Positions 1-13,735 of a DNA stretch of 64,000 bases are shown here, in pieces. Below the pieces are notes generated by a model. That model did not search any database, was not told where the DNA came from, and worked only from the letters and a program-made list of their open reading frames with translations. This DNA is from Stomorhina lunata (taxonomy: Eukaryota > Arthropoda > Insecta > Diptera > Rhiniidae), in the NCBI GenBank assembly GCA_933228675.1, contig OW121740.1, forward strand, positions 1,860,001-1,924,000. Reading direction: 5' to 3'. Every line of letters starts with the position of its first letter. Within the stretch, counting starts at the first letter, position 1. The position numbers and the translations under genes are program-made.

Positions 1-545
1 ACCAGTAAAAGAAGTTTCATTTCCGTTTAGAAATTGTTTGCAGTTGTAGTTGTGGTGTTTCCCACTCACATTCTCTTTTCTGTTTTACCTTAACCTGCGT
101 TTTGTGCACATTTTAGGAATTGTATGCGAGCGAGTACTTGGTAGAAGACTATTTAGTTTCATTTTTGACTACAGTAAGAGTCCATTAGAACTTGTAAATT
201 GTTCCTATATTTTATATTTTTCTATTGCTTTCCCCATATTTTCGTTTTTGTATTTTTGCTGATAATTAAAACGTTGAGCATTTTGGATTTTTGTTTTATT
301 GCAAAAACGTGCGTTGCTTATAAAACGGAAGTTGTCATGTACTTATGTATATGTGAGAGTCTTTAGTTGTGTATATGTGTGTTTGAATTTCAAAGCATAT
401 AAAAAGGCTTTTTAACAAATTTCATTTACGTTTTTTTTTGTACTGGTAAATGCGCCAAAGCGGATGTCACACTTATGTGACATTAAGCTGTGAATAATCT
501 ACAAGATTACAAAGAGCTTAATATTAAATGTTGTTATGATGATGA

Positions 546-553
546 TGACGTCA
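546..553. promoter_or_regulatory. Full palindromic CRE/ATF-type site
   Basis: TGACGTCA is an exact CREB/ATF consensus. It lies inside an imperfect inverted repeat of ATGATGATGA and TCATCA...ATCATCAT (538..571). A second palindrome, ATGTCAC...TGTGACAT, lies at 464..483. No promoter is recognised nearby, so any activity is unproven. Confidence 0.3.
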
Positions 554-1553
554 TCAGCATTATCATCATACACAGCGGCCAAAGATATTAATTTAATGTT
601 TCTGTAGAGATTAATTTAAGTATGTATGTGTTTATTGTAAGGATTTTTAATATTTGTTTTTGATTACATTCATTTTTGTTTATTAATAAAATCGGTAATC
701 ACGTTCCTGTTGGTCACATTCGAAAAATAATTAACCAAGTTAAAGTGGGAAATTACTATGACGTGACCTGGCAAATTAACAAGGACAAGATTTCTGATTA
801 ATAATATACGTGATAATATTTTTTAAAGATCCGGGCTCTGAGTAAGAAATAGGTCTAATGTGCACAGAGGAAATTAATGAAATAATGTAGGAAATGAAAA
901 GGATTGGAAATGAAACATAACACAGGAGAAGCCTAAAATTGAGATAAAAAAGTTAGTCTTATATATATAAAGTCTATCATTGTAGCATTTGCAAATTAGT
1001 TTAACAAATAAAAAATTTTCCATATTATATTCATTTGCTAAATCGATTTAAAAATGCTTTGATGAACTGGTGTAATATATGTATTTAATACATATTTTCA
1101 GCATAAGAATATAATTAAATAAAAGAATTTGGTAGATTCGTTAGTTTTTTAAAGACATATATTTAGTATAAATTAAAAATATATAAATAAATTAGATTGC
1201 CTCTAAAATTTTACAAGCATCTGTCTAAAACATCTATTAAAAAAGAAAATGTAATTGTTTTTGTTTTATAATTTTTAAGGATTCTTTATACAATTAAATA
1301 TAAACTTTTGGGAGAAGTCTTTCATTATCCTTTTAGAAATAATTATCTGAAGCATTTACTGCATGAAGCTTCCTGAATTTGAAGTGGAATTAACAAAATA
1401 TCACTGTGCTACACGGAAAATTGCTTGGGATAATCATATACAAATTTTGCTTTATTGGAATTTACCGAATATAAAATCATATACATTAATGAGGGTCAAT
1501 TTGTATAAAGCAAAAATATACTTCCAGTCGGTTGTCAAAATTGTGAACTACAA

Positions 1554-1723
1554 CTAAGAAAATTTGCTTAGGAAACCAAATTTCTACAGTCATCTTCATT
1601 TTTATGACTATCTACACACATACAAATACTTCATACTTTGTATATAAAAAGAAAAGAAATTACAAAGTATGAAGTTGGTTTTTAACTTAAAAAGTAGCTG
1701 CTTTGTTGGGTAAATTTTCTTAG
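1554..1723. mobile_element. Small MITE with central hairpin
   Basis: The 12-bp ends CTAAGAAAATTT (1554..1565) and AAATTTTCTTAG (1712..1723) are perfect inverted repeats. In the middle, ACTTCATACTTTGTA (1628..1642) and TACAAAGTATGAAGT (1661..1675) form a perfect 15-bp stem with an 18-base loop. No target duplication is clear. Confidence 0.5.
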
Positions 1724-3204
1724 AATAGTCAAGAAAAAATTTTACTTACTCTAATGTTTTCGATCACTTTATTTTGTACTTTTGCTTATTGCTAATAGCA
1801 GATATAGAAGATTTCAGAAAGTAAAATGTGTTATTTTTTTGTTGCTAGAAAAAATCAACAAAACTATTAAAATTTGTATTATAAACTTTATGAGAAGTTT
1901 TAATCTCTACATTAAACTTAAGCAAAAAAGTGGGAAAGTTTCATGTATTTACATAATTCATGCGCTTAAAACAATAAATATTAAATCAAAAACACCGTAT
2001 ATTTTTACACTTTCGTATCACAGTGTATTTAAATATTCAAAACATTTTATTTTAAACTCAATACAATGGACCCCTCTTTTCCTCAATTTCTTTATTTTAT
2101 GTGTCAAGGAAAAATACATGACTGGAGAGTTAAAATGGGCAGATTTCCTTTTGTATGAAATGTAATTAAATGTTTCTTTAAAAGTATTTTTGTAACCATT
2201 TTATACAATTACATGGTTAAAAATTTATTTGCACAAGTCAAAATGTGTTTTTATATATTTACCCTTTTTGAAGTAAAATGAATATAAAATATTATAAATT
2301 TTTAAACAGAAACCTCGAAGTTAACGGAAAAGGTAATTGCAGGAAAATAAGAAAAATCTTATTAGTTAACTGGTAACAAAATTTATAAGCAAAATTTAAA
2401 AAGTAAAACCTTCGTTGAAGATTTTTAAACTGTTCAATGTTGTTGAATTCGTAATGTTGAAAATATAACAATGAAATAGATAAACATACCCCTTCGGAAA
2501 TACCCGCCATAAATTATGCAACAGATTTTAGAGTAATTTTATTGTTGTTACTTTTAAACATAATATAAAAAATGTTTTGTATGCATTTTTTGGTATTGAT
2601 TTGTAACTATGTATAAGTGTTATGTTATTGCTATGTATAGTATGATCTTCCAATTTTATTAGCTCCTAAAAAACTCAACCGACTTAATTGAAAAATATAA
2701 TGCCTGAATCTTTTCATGGTACAAAGCCGAAAATATATAGTTTAACATTAAAAAATTGTTCAACAAACCTTACTATACCATTAATAATAAACACATCCAC
2801 CTGATAATTATTTTTCCCCCTTTTTTATACAAAAATCATTTAGCATTTATTTTTAACAGATGCGTCTGACAAATAACCTTTCAAAACTGAAATTTCTTTT
2901 CACAATTAATTGGTTTTTAGCCATTTTTTGTTGTATATGAGCGTTTGAAAAAATATTCCTTTGTTAGTCCTAAAATTTAAATAATTTATCATTGTAGACA
3001 TCAGATTTGGTGTCGAAAAACAAGACAACCAGCCCAGTATTTAGCAAATATTTAACTTCTGTTTTCAATTAAGTTTGTCGAAAAGGTCACACATGCTTGC
3101 GTATGTTAGTCCAGCAAACACTGGTTAGTGATATTTAAAACTTGAAGTTGGATAACATTGAAATTTAATTTATTAAAATTATTTAGTATTGTAATAAATA
3201 GTTT

Positions 3205-3300
3205 TTTGATAAAACCAAAAAATGTTGGTGGGAAAACTTTTCCTCGACGCGTTTCTTCAGGAGGATTATCCCTAATTCTAGACAGAGCGAAAACCACACA
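3205..3300 (+). mobile_element. Partial arm of the foldback family
   Basis: TTTTCCTCGACGCGTTTC is followed by TTCAGGAGGATTATCCCTAA and AGACAGAGCGAAAACC, matching the left arm at 58.36-58.45 kb with an internal deletion that removes the GATGGTTGGTTA part. Overlapping short frames on both strands derive from it. Confidence 0.6.
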
Positions 3301-6094
3301 GATATTATCTTATTTGAGGGACAGAATAAATGCGAATTATTATGTCCAACAAATATCAACATAAAGCGAAGATTATCACCTGAACAGAAACACACAAACA
3401 TTTTTCAGTTTTATCTTTTTTTTATTTTTCACACTTTTGTTGCTGCTTTGTTGGCAACTTGATTTGGAGAAGAAAAGCTTAATATTCATATAATATCTAT
3501 CAAAATAGAAAGGGAATTAAGGGTAAAAACCGGGTTTGTTTAGGAGAGCCATTTTAAAGATTTAAATATCATTTCTTTTTAACTTATTTTTTAACCTTAG
3601 GCCCCTTTCTCTATTAGCTGTCACATATCGAGTTTTTTTTCGTTTTTTTTTTGCTTTTCTAAAATTTTACAAAAAAAAAATATAATTGAGTAAATTAAAA
3701 CAGCGGCGCTGTGTTTGCTGGGTTACTATATATACTATCTGAAGGCTTGTGTGTTAGTATAGATATAATAAATAAGTGTATGTATGTCTGTATATTTATT
3801 TTCGCAACCAGACATGAACCAATTTAACAGCACACAAGCAAAACTAATTGTTTTCCTAACACCAACATTTTTTATTATTTATTAAATACTAAAAATCTAT
3901 TAAGGCTACATAAAAAATACTTCAGTATTATTAAAACTTATAAACTCAATTATATTTATTTAATAAAGCTTCATCAACACTTAACTTATTTCTAGATATA
4001 TACAATTTTTTGGAATTTTATTCCAAGTTTTTTTTTTATTTTTCTAACTATTAGTTTTATCCTAATGTTTGTCTATCTGTATATGTATGTATGCATGTTT
4101 ATTCTATTGTTTATTTTTATATGATTAATGGCTAACATGACGTTTGTAAGGAATCATATTATAGAAACATAAAGAACAAACTATTGTAATAGTAACAATA
4201 ACAAAATCAACAACTTCAGAAACAAAAACCATTTGAAATGGTTATTGTGATAACGATGTTGATAATAATGATGAATGTGCCAACATATGCCACAAACAAT
4301 ACCGTTAAGTTGACATACACAAAACAAAACTTTTTTAGATGAGGATAAATGTGTATGTGTGAGCTTATTTTGTTCCATATGAACAGCTGTCGTTTATTGG
4401 CAGCTAAGTTAAGTTTTTATTTTAAATAATCTCTAATACAATTATATTAAAAACAAGTAGACAAGTATATTTAGTTAGTTTGATCGATCATAATACTCCT
4501 ACGAGTTATATGTATGTTATCAGTTGTTGTTGTTGTTAAAGCGACAGCAATTGATCGAAAAGTAGACCGATGGCACATTGGATAATTTTAATATAGCTAA
4601 TTATTTTGTGTCTTACTTGTTACAATCCAACATGTAGTTAAATTTGTAGTTTATGTATGTATTTCGACCTGGCCAAATCTAGTTATAGTATTTATGGAAA
4701 ACTTTTGTAAATACGTAACGAATTTTCGAACTCTGACTCAACTTTTGAGTAAGCCACTATATTTTGGTCTTATCTATTACAAATAATTTTAGTTAATATC
4801 TCCATTATTTTTAAAATTTTTCTTTGTATAAAACAAAACAAATGTCTAAACCATATTCAAAGTAAATTGTTATAATGAAAATTTATAAAAAGATAAATTT
4901 AGAATTTTATAAATTGTATTAAGAAATTCTTATTTAAACACTTAATTTCAACCAAAATTTCTTGTTAAAATATTTTGTTAATTTTTTATTTCTTATGCAT
5001 TGATAAACTTAATAATTTCTATTTGACATTGGGTCACCTAAATGTATATAAAATATATAAAATTTGTTCCAAAATTACTATAAACGTATATTCAATTGTT
5101 ATCTTATTTTATTTATACACTTTCCCTCAGCTTTTTTGTATACTTATACAATATTTTTGGTAAATATGTATTAACAATATGACATTTTATTGTATGGCTA
5201 CGGACTGGCAGCCAGGCTTTAACAGGTGTATTCATTCATTTTGTAGATAATAAAGTTCATGTTTAAATAGACAAGGCATGTGGATATTAAACATGCTCCT
5301 ATTGCATGAATATAAAGTTTTAGACTTTTTATCTATATTCAGAAAAAGCTTTGTTGTCTCTAGTTATAACTTTCGAGGACTCTATTTCTCTCTTTTAAGT
5401 ATTGCTTTAGAAATTTTCAGACCTTTATTAAAACTATGATCATGTTTCTTCTTTAATCATAACTTATTCAATTTGTAAACTTAAACATTTTAAGCTCAGG
5501 ACTAATGTATGTATACATTCATACTCTTAAGTCTATTTATACATAGTTAGACAAGTACTGGAGCACAATAGTGAAATGTTAACAAACATGACATAATAAA
5601 ATATATAAAATGTCATTGTATTGCAATAATAATAGAATTTTATTCCCATAATATGGTTATGATCTTATTATAACATCATTCTATGGTCATATAAAATACA
5701 TCATATAATGAGATAAAAATTACACAGATACATACCCACATTGAAAAATGAAAGGACAGTGGAAAAATTTAATGAGATAAGATGGAAATCATTTTTTGCA
5801 GTAGCTTTGTAGTTAAGTATCTGAGTGGTTTCCCTAGCATTAACTTAGAACAAAATTAGGTCCCATAACCGGTGATAGTTTTACAATAATAAGTTGTTAA
5901 ACACTATTTGTTGTGCCTAATATGTGGTTAGGCTAAACACGGCAGTTCCATATATTTTGTTAGGAGTTCCTAATGAATCCATAAAGTCTGGGCTGAACAT
6001 TCATAGTTATCTAATTTCGCCGGTGCAATCTTAATATACTGAATGTACCTCCAAATCTTGATTGTAGATATAATAAGGGGATCTTATATATATA

Positions 6095-6992
6095 AAAACT
6101 ATAGCCTAATGTTGATCGATTATAACAAAATTGTATATACTGGCTGGTATTTACATAAAGCTTATTTATGCAAAATAGCTGTCAAAGTTAATAAATGAAA
6201 GCTATGGTCATATATGGACCAATTCCTTAAAAATTTTGATATAGTCATCAATAGTTGCATAAAACTTATCTTTCTAAATTTAGTTGCCATGGCTATTAAA
6301 ATTGTATTGAATTTATAAGCATTAATGTGATACCCGGGACGGGGTTACTAAAGGGCAGCTCTTACTAAATGTGAATCGATTTCATCCGTTTTCTGTACAC
6401 AACTTTTTCCAGATATCGAAAATACTTTTTTTTAATTTTTTCCCTCTAGCTCTTTTTCTTTAGGGCGCTATCGTGCTTGTATTTAATGGACAGACGGAAA
6501 CGAACCCCCGATGTTTTTGTTATTTTGTGTTACCGATTGTGACAAAATTTTGCTAGTTAGACTGACATAAGACTTCTATCTACTAAATTTAGTGATCATA
6601 GCTAGTATAGTTTACCATTTACCAGTATTGGCGTTCAAGTGTATTTTAGGTGCAATTTAGGCTGTTTTCGTAAGTGTTTTGTGTAGGAGCTGTGGTTTAG
6701 TGTGAACCGATTTCGATAAAATTTTATACGCTGAATAATGATCATGTAAAAATTCTTTCTGCTAAGTTTTATCGTCATATCTGTTATTTATTAGCGAATA
6801 AACGATTGATATATGCGAGGTTATACAGGAGCTATGGTCAAATGTTGACCGATTTCTCCCAATTTTAAAGCACAAATTTTCCAAGAAATGAAGAATATTT
6901 GTGCTAAATTTCGTTAAGGTTTTATCGTGCCGACAACAGACAGACGGACATCGCTCAATCCAACCCTAGAATTTCATAAGGATATAGAATAA
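6095..6992 (+). mobile_element. Old, strongly diverged relative of the Helentron-like family
   Basis: Three or four decayed GGAGCTATGGTCAAATGTTG-like blocks (about 6098, 6345, 6685 and 6825), each followed by an ACCGATT-type motif, precede CAGACAGACGGACATCGCTC at about 6948. The ends cannot be defined. The repeated block structure agrees with the intact copies, but this may be a different subfamily. Confidence 0.4.
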
Positions 6993-9526
6993 ATGTACAT
7001 GAATTCAGTTTTTTAGCCAATATTATAGAAACTATAAACGGAATGACAATCTCAATATACCCCTCCATTCTTTTTAATGCTGAGTAAAAAAAAGAAAGAT
7101 TCTATCATTAGCGAAAAGTGATTAGGAAAAGAGAGACGTATAGAAAATTATACTAGAGGATAGGGGGTACTACGAAAACTTTGTTTTTGTTAAGACCCAC
7201 TGTGCATTTTCTCTTCAGTAGTTGTAATGTTTATACAAAAAAGCTGACTATGAAAACCATCTTTCTCTATATAAATGTATACAAAAAGTACCTGCATCAA
7301 TAATAAATAGATTAAGACCAAATTTTTCCATTTTCATAATATCTACAAAGAGGAAACAATTTTAATTCGCACTGAATTATAGAAAATTATAATTTACTAA
7401 TGCATACAAAAATAATTCCTTTATATATTTCAACAATAGCTAAATGTCAAGAAAATGGCATATAATATGTAGATATAATAGAGACAAATGACAGAGAAAA
7501 CCAAATATGTATGTATGTAGATAAAACGATGACGCTTTTAAACAGGAACGAAGAAATCGAAAAAAGAAGAGGAAAAATAATAAAGGAAATACTTAAACAC
7601 ATTCAAACAACTACTAACAATTTTAAAGCTTGTACTTATTAAAGTTTGTTTATATGCACTTTTTAGTTAAAAAGTTGTGACATGTGTACCTATTGCAGCT
7701 GCTGTTGCTTTCTATTTTACTTTCATCATCATCATCAGGCATTCACCCACTCATCTATCCTTAAAGCCATCAGGATGTATAAAAGGAAATTCATATAAAC
7801 CACAATTTCCTGTTTTGTTTATTTACATTAAATGTATTCATGTGCTTTTTTCTAGTCATAATCTTTTATATTTAAATGTGTTAAGGTATCATAGAATTGA
7901 TAGCAAAAATAAATATTTGCTCTTAAGCAAATGTCAATAAGTCGAGATGGTTTTTACAAAAATGTATATACCTCAGTACATAGACAAGAGTCAGGTAAAT
8001 TTTGCCTTGAATTTAATTTGTAATAATTTCTTGGAATGAAATTTAGAAATTTGCTTTTCAATTAAAGTTTTGTTGTAAATAAACAAAAAAATCTTTCCAA
8101 TTGATTTTGTTTATTTAATTTTCAATATAAAACAATCAAGGGAATATGATATAAAGCCTACAATTGGGGTGTTATTCAATTTAATTAAAAAGAAGAAGTG
8201 GAGAGTTTGATATGATATAAGCAAAGACTCGAAGAAATTTAATTTATTATTTGAAGTGCTTTTAAGTATTTTTAATAACAGTCTTTTAAGGTATTTTGAA
8301 ATTTTTGTTTTGTTTTCAAGTTTACTTTTCCTCAACCACTAATCTTTTAAAGCAATTTTTTTTACAAATTCCTACAAGGAAATTACAAAAAAGTAATGTT
8401 AGTTGTGGAAAAAAAAATAATTTGCTTTAGCTTTATTTTCAATGCAGTTGTTTCAGCCGCTTCACAACTATAACAAATTTAACCAATTAAATCGGTTTTA
8501 TAACATACCATTCAACATAGAAATGCATACGTGACCTTTTTTATTTCTCTATTTTATATGTATCCATGCAGTTTAAAGTTTTCATGAAAATAAACTTACA
8601 CACAAACACGTGGTGGCTAAACATAAGCACATACACACATTCTTGTCCAACATCAAATACATACACAGACATGGTGATTTTAGAATTGCTGACCAATGGT
8701 CCATAGTGGTTTTTCATTTACTTAAAGCTTTAAATTGCATTTCAAAATAGACTAGAGTAGATGTTGTTTTGTTGTATAGAATGTTCAACAGAATATGTAG
8801 TATAGAATTCTATTTTACCTATACAGTCAGTTTAGATACAATGGAGGAGTTTCTCACTAATACACAAACAAACCCACATACATACCGGGCAAATTTGTTG
8901 GCTTCTGAGTGAATTTGTGTCAAAATTCCAACAACTTGATTTGAAAAAATTCTGAGTAAATGAAAATCTGTTTGACTACATGCACAAATGATTTAATGAA
9001 GAAATTTTGTGGAAGAAATCAAAAATGTTTTAAACTTTAGGTAAAACTCATTAAATTGGTTTATTTGTCTTTTTGTTAATAGGAATTTACTACAAACTAT
9101 TTTTTTTACAGACAAAAATTATTCTTTTGAGCTTCTTATATCGACTTTACATTGTTCTTCTGTTCTATTAAGTATTGATTATTTGATAGATCTTAGTTTT
9201 TGATATAAATTGAAAATATTGAGTATATGTAATTATGAAATCTATTGAAAAAAGTTTTGAAAACAATGTATATACAAATATACATACTTTGTTTTTATAA
9301 TAGAAGTTACTATGATGAAAAATTTATGACCAAAAAATTATTTATAATTGATTTTTTATTTTTTGATAGAAATTTTTATATCAAAAAATTTTCTGTTAAT
9401 AAGTTTTACATCGAAAATATTCCATGTGGAAAAACTCGTTTTCAAAAGGTATGACGAAAAAATGTTCAGGTGTTAATTTTTATGAAAATATTGTTAAAGG
9501 GGAAATCTTAACAAAAATGTTTATTT

Positions 9527-10077
9527 AAACAAGTTAGGAAGTGATAAGGCCCAACCTTACGAAACCCGTTGTCATTGAGGGCAAATGTACTTTCTTTTTC
9601 ATGCCTAAAGACAAATACATATATTTCTATGTATTTACAAATTTTAACACAAAAATTTTCTCATGACTTATATATTTTTGCCATTTCCGCTATGGGCCCT
9701 TTTATGAGAGCTAGGGTTAAGTATGGACCGATATGTTGCAAATATAGCAAATTGATTACAATTGTACAAAAATTATATCTGCAACAAATAAATATAAAAT
9801 TGTAATTGCCTTCGGACTTATGAGCGCTTTTGTCGGGTCTGTAGGTAGCTTAAAACTCCATTTTGAGGTTTTTAATAGCAATGGTCCTATTTTCTGTTTG
9901 TACAAAATTTTATTAAATTGACAAGTTGGCATGGACCCCCATTTAACGAGACGGATAGACGGTCATCCTTAAATCGAATCCGGAAGTGATTTTGAGTGGA
10001 TTGATATACTTAATGGTCTCATATCAATATTTCAATGCGTTACATACATCGGCACAAACTTATTAAACCTATTCCAT
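9527..10077 (+). mobile_element. Diverged Helentron-like copy
   Basis: Recognisable blocks in order are AACAAGTTAGGAAGTGATAA, TATGAGAGCTAGGGTTAAGT, TATGGACCGATATG, GAGACGGATAGACGGTCATC, AATCGAATCCGGAAGTGATT and TACATACATCGGCACAAACT. Spacing agrees with the better copies. The open frame of 78 codons over 9569..9805 is part of the repeat. Confidence 0.55.
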
Positions 10078-10885
10078 CTATCTTCAAAATTTGTATTAAG
10101 TTATTTATATAAAATCTGTAAAACATTTGTTCTTAAAATTTTTGATTATAACATTATATGCTAAAAATTTAAACCCAAAAACTTTTTATGAAAAATTGTT
10201 ACATGAATATAATAGTTAAGTTGTGAAGTATTTTAAAGTATTTTTAGGGTAGACCTAGCTCACCTCAGACTAAATATTGTACGGCCATGGTGTACATGGA
10301 GCTTGTTTATTGAAGCTGCTTTTAATAAGGCCAAATTTTTAAAATATTAATTTTGCTGACTCTGCTGATGTGGCTGTTGGTACACTTGGGTACATGATTT
10401 TATTTTATTAACTAAGTCAGCAGTTTAATACGAATGACATCCGCTATACGTTGGATACGGCATAACGACAAAGTTATTTTTAGGGCTATTTAATAAACAA
10501 TTTTAATTTTCTTTTTTTTGCCATTTTACTTAAAGCTTTGTTGTGGTTATTTTATTAACAAACATGCATACATACATCCATTGAACCAAACATGTAGCCA
10601 TCCCATCCAGTCAATCTCATTTACATCTAGCTATCTCTCTTTGGCTTACAACAACTTTGAGAGGAACTTTATTTTGTAATCAAGAGCCAAAAATATTTTT
10701 AATGAAAAATTTTGCCAAACAGAAAATAACTTTAAATGTGTTTGTAGTCATGGATTTTTTGTTATGTTGAGCAGGTGTTTTGTTTGTTTTGCTGTTGGTG
10801 GTGGAGGTGGAAACAATTGATTTTTCTTTTCAATTTAAAATTTTGTTTTAGATTGAAATGAGTGCGTATAGCAGCTAACAGTCAC

Positions 10886-10912
10886 CACCGCCGGTGTCTG
10901 TTTAGTAAACAG
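10886..10912. promoter_or_regulatory. Adjacent palindromes, one fork-head-like
   Basis: CACCGCCGGTG is followed directly by CTGTTTAGTAAACAG (10898..10912), a perfect 15-bp palindrome with two overlapping TGTTTA/TAAACA fork-head cores. It stands out as GC-richer than the surrounding DNA. It may be part of an enhancer; there is no gene nearby to tie it to. Confidence 0.2.
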
Positions 10913-13088
10913 CCTCTTTGCTTTTAATTTTAAATAGGTCTAACAGTATTGTTTTTGTTGTTTGATTGTTTTATATCATTATAAAAATGTCAATCATTTT
11001 GCTTGAAATCTGATTGAAATTGACTTAAAAATTTATTTTTTGTTCTTGTTTGGTAATTCGTTACATTTTGATTTATTAAGAAGGTATGAGTTAAAGTAAA
11101 GATTGTTCGAATGTCTATCGAATGTACCTATAGAAAATGATTTAGGTTGGTTTGCTAATTTATTCAATTAAATTTCTAAAAGTAAACTGTGAAATAATTA
11201 AAGATGTCGTGCTAGATTATTTATGGTGAAGGCTAGAGCTTTTCTGCTGATATAGTAAACCTGCAACTAAAAAACAGAAGAATGTTGACTGTATTATTTA
11301 GATTTTAATATTCTACACAGTTATTTAAATTTGTATTGTATAACATTTATAGATCCATAGTAAACAATTGGAGACTATAGCAAATGGCTCAATCTATTTA
11401 CAAAATATTAAGAAAACATGTACTCCCTACGTATGACTAATAAATCTTTTTGTTAATTTAACAAATATCAATCATACGCCTTGAATTACAGAGCAAATAA
11501 AATGATCAGAAAACTTAATACCAAAATCGTATACCTAATGAATACGATTTTGATATTAAAGATATTTGGATAAATTATTTATTTAAAATCATTTCATCTA
11601 ACAAGTTTTTAGTTAGATTTAATTAACTTAAGTTTTTAAACGTCTTAAACTTTGTTAATATGTTTAACCCTAAATTGTAGGTGAAAGTTTTTCACCTTCA
11701 AAAACTAAAGAAAAAATAAAATTAAAACAAAATATCTAGAAAACTTTTTATACATTTCCCAGTTTTGCCAACATTTTGACCAGTTTTATTTCAGTCTTTA
11801 ACAACTAAGTAACAACACTTTCAGCAAAGTTTTTTAGATAAAGTTTTTTTTATTATTCTCTGAACTATTTATTTAAGTACTCTTAACATATTGTTTTCTA
11901 TCTCCCTCTCTAAGCGTATCAATACGTTTTTGTTTTTTATGTTTTGTTCTTGTTTTGGTTTCTTTAGGTTTTATGTTTTTCCAAGTGCTTAACGGAAAGT
12001 GGAAAATGTTTACCTTTTTATCTATTTAACTAGAAAAGGTATTATTTTTTACGATATCTTTGTTGTTGTCTGAGTGCACTTTTTTTCAAAAGTGCATCTC
12101 TAGATCAGGATACTAAAAGTATGCCCTTTTATTTATTGACTGTTTAACAAACTAAGTATTAGTGTGCGTGTACGAAAATAAGAACAGCTATTTGCCGTCG
12201 GTCTGTCTGCCTTTTTCAATAGTTGTATACTTGAGGCCATTTTACTCATATGAAACGTCATATTGAATTCATTGGATACTTGATATGTGATATTAGGATG
12301 AGCCTTATTTTGCAAAAGGTAAAAATAATTTACACTCATACCCAACAGTTAATACAAAAATTAGGTTCAAAAACTTAGGTGAGGAATTTATAGAAAATAA
12401 TTTAAAAAAAAATTTTGAATGTAAGATCTTTTTAAGGTTTTTTAAACATTTTCTAAAGAAACATAAAAAAGTGTCCGTTCCAAATGTCAAAGTTTAAATT
12501 TATTTGTATTTTTTAAACCAATTCTGAAATTTTGCAATTGAAAAATAATTATTGGGTACATAACTGATATTTTTTTGTATTTATTCATAGTTTTTTATTG
12601 CTGAATAAGTGTTAGTTTTAAAAATTGTATTAAATTCTAACAATGTTTTTGTATATAGTTCATTCAATTTACATACATATATCTAATTGAATCCTACACT
12701 ATATAAAATAAAATTTTCGGTATATGCTGATTTACTTAAATAGTGTCATAACTTAAAATTGGCAAGTTTTAGACTAAGTACGCTTGCAATATGAGTAAGA
12801 AGAAAAAGCATCAATTCATTACTCATTTTTTAAATTAGAATTTTAGTTAACACAAAAGTTACATTTGTATATGAAATCTCAAATAAGTATTGATTATGCA
12901 CTACGTTGTATGAATTATCAGATTTTTTGTAATTCCGAAGCTTATAAAATCTTTTATTTAAAAAAAAATCATAAACTTAGTGTAGGGTATCTCAAATTGC
13001 ATAAATTGGACTATAAATTTCTTATATTTTTATTACATTTATTAATGGATATATATAGATCTGTAAATACATACATATATACACACTA

Positions 13089-13735
13089 GAGTGTTCCAGA
13101 AAAACTGAAAGTTGTTGTACCAAAAGTCCTACCTTCCAGATTTGTTACATTTGACCCCAATAATCCAAATACAAAGTTCCATTCAGATCAGATATCGGGA
13201 AAGCGTGCCGACTTGACGCCAAAGTTTGGACATCCCAGTTATATGGGAAAACTGAGGGGTTTCTTTAGATTTCTTCAAAATGTTTCTACTTAGAATATGT
13301 TTTTAAATACATTTTTAACAGCATTTTTAACAGATAACAAAATGAGCTTTCCAACGAGATGTAAGATATTAATATCGGTTGAAAGGTTTCCTAATTATTA
13401 AGGGTTTCCCAAAATATTTTATGTCGTTGAAGACGCTCCTGAAGATATGCAAAAAAAATTATTATTTTTAATAAAACTTTTTGTTGCATATGTTAAGGAG
13501 CGTCTTCAAAAACGTAAAATATTTTGGGAACATATTCTTAGTTGAAACATTTTGAAGAAATCTAAAGAAAGCCATCAGTTTTCCCATGGGATTTCGAAAC
13601 TTTTGCGTCAAGTCGGCACGCTTTCCCGATGTCTGATCTAAATAAAACTTTGTATTTGGATTATTGAGGTTAAATGTAACAAATTTGGGGGGTACGACTT
13701 TTGGTACAACGACTTTCAGTTTTTCTGGGACACTC
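13089..13735. mobile_element. Foldback MITE with very long terminal inverted repeats, TA target duplication
   Basis: TA at 13087..13088 and 13736..13737 flanks GAGTGTTCCAGAAAAACTGA and TCAGTTTTTCTGGGACACTC. The inverted match continues inward over at least 200 bp (GTACCAAAAGTCCTACCTTC with ACGACTTTTGGTAC; AAAGCGTGCCGACTTGACGC with GCGTCAAGTCGGCACGCTTT) and resumes near the centre (CCCAAAATATTTTATGTCGT with ACGTAAAATATTTTGGGA). The left arm carries an extra ~100 bp around 13290-13400. TA duplication suggests a Tc1/mariner-type transposase mobilised it; no transposase is encoded. Confidence 0.8.

Larger units (their letters stand above)
174..9526. other. Gene-free AT-rich stretch
   Basis: Apart from the CRE-like site, the small MITE, the foldback fragment at 3.2 kb and the old Helentron relative at 6.1-7.0 kb, I see no gene. 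The longest frame (127 codons, 1782..2165) is Lys/Ile/Phe/Asn-rich, starts from TTG and has no domain; it is a chance frame in AT-rich DNA. A small relic of the palindromic minisatellite (TTTTTGATAGAAATTTTTAT, TCAAAAAATTTTCTG) lies at 9355-9400. Confidence 0.6.

Noticed and set aside
1782..2165. 127-codon plus-strand frame
   Set aside because: Starts at TTG, is dominated by Lys, Ile, Phe, Asn and Ser, has no domain or signal and no splice context; expected by chance in DNA this AT-rich.
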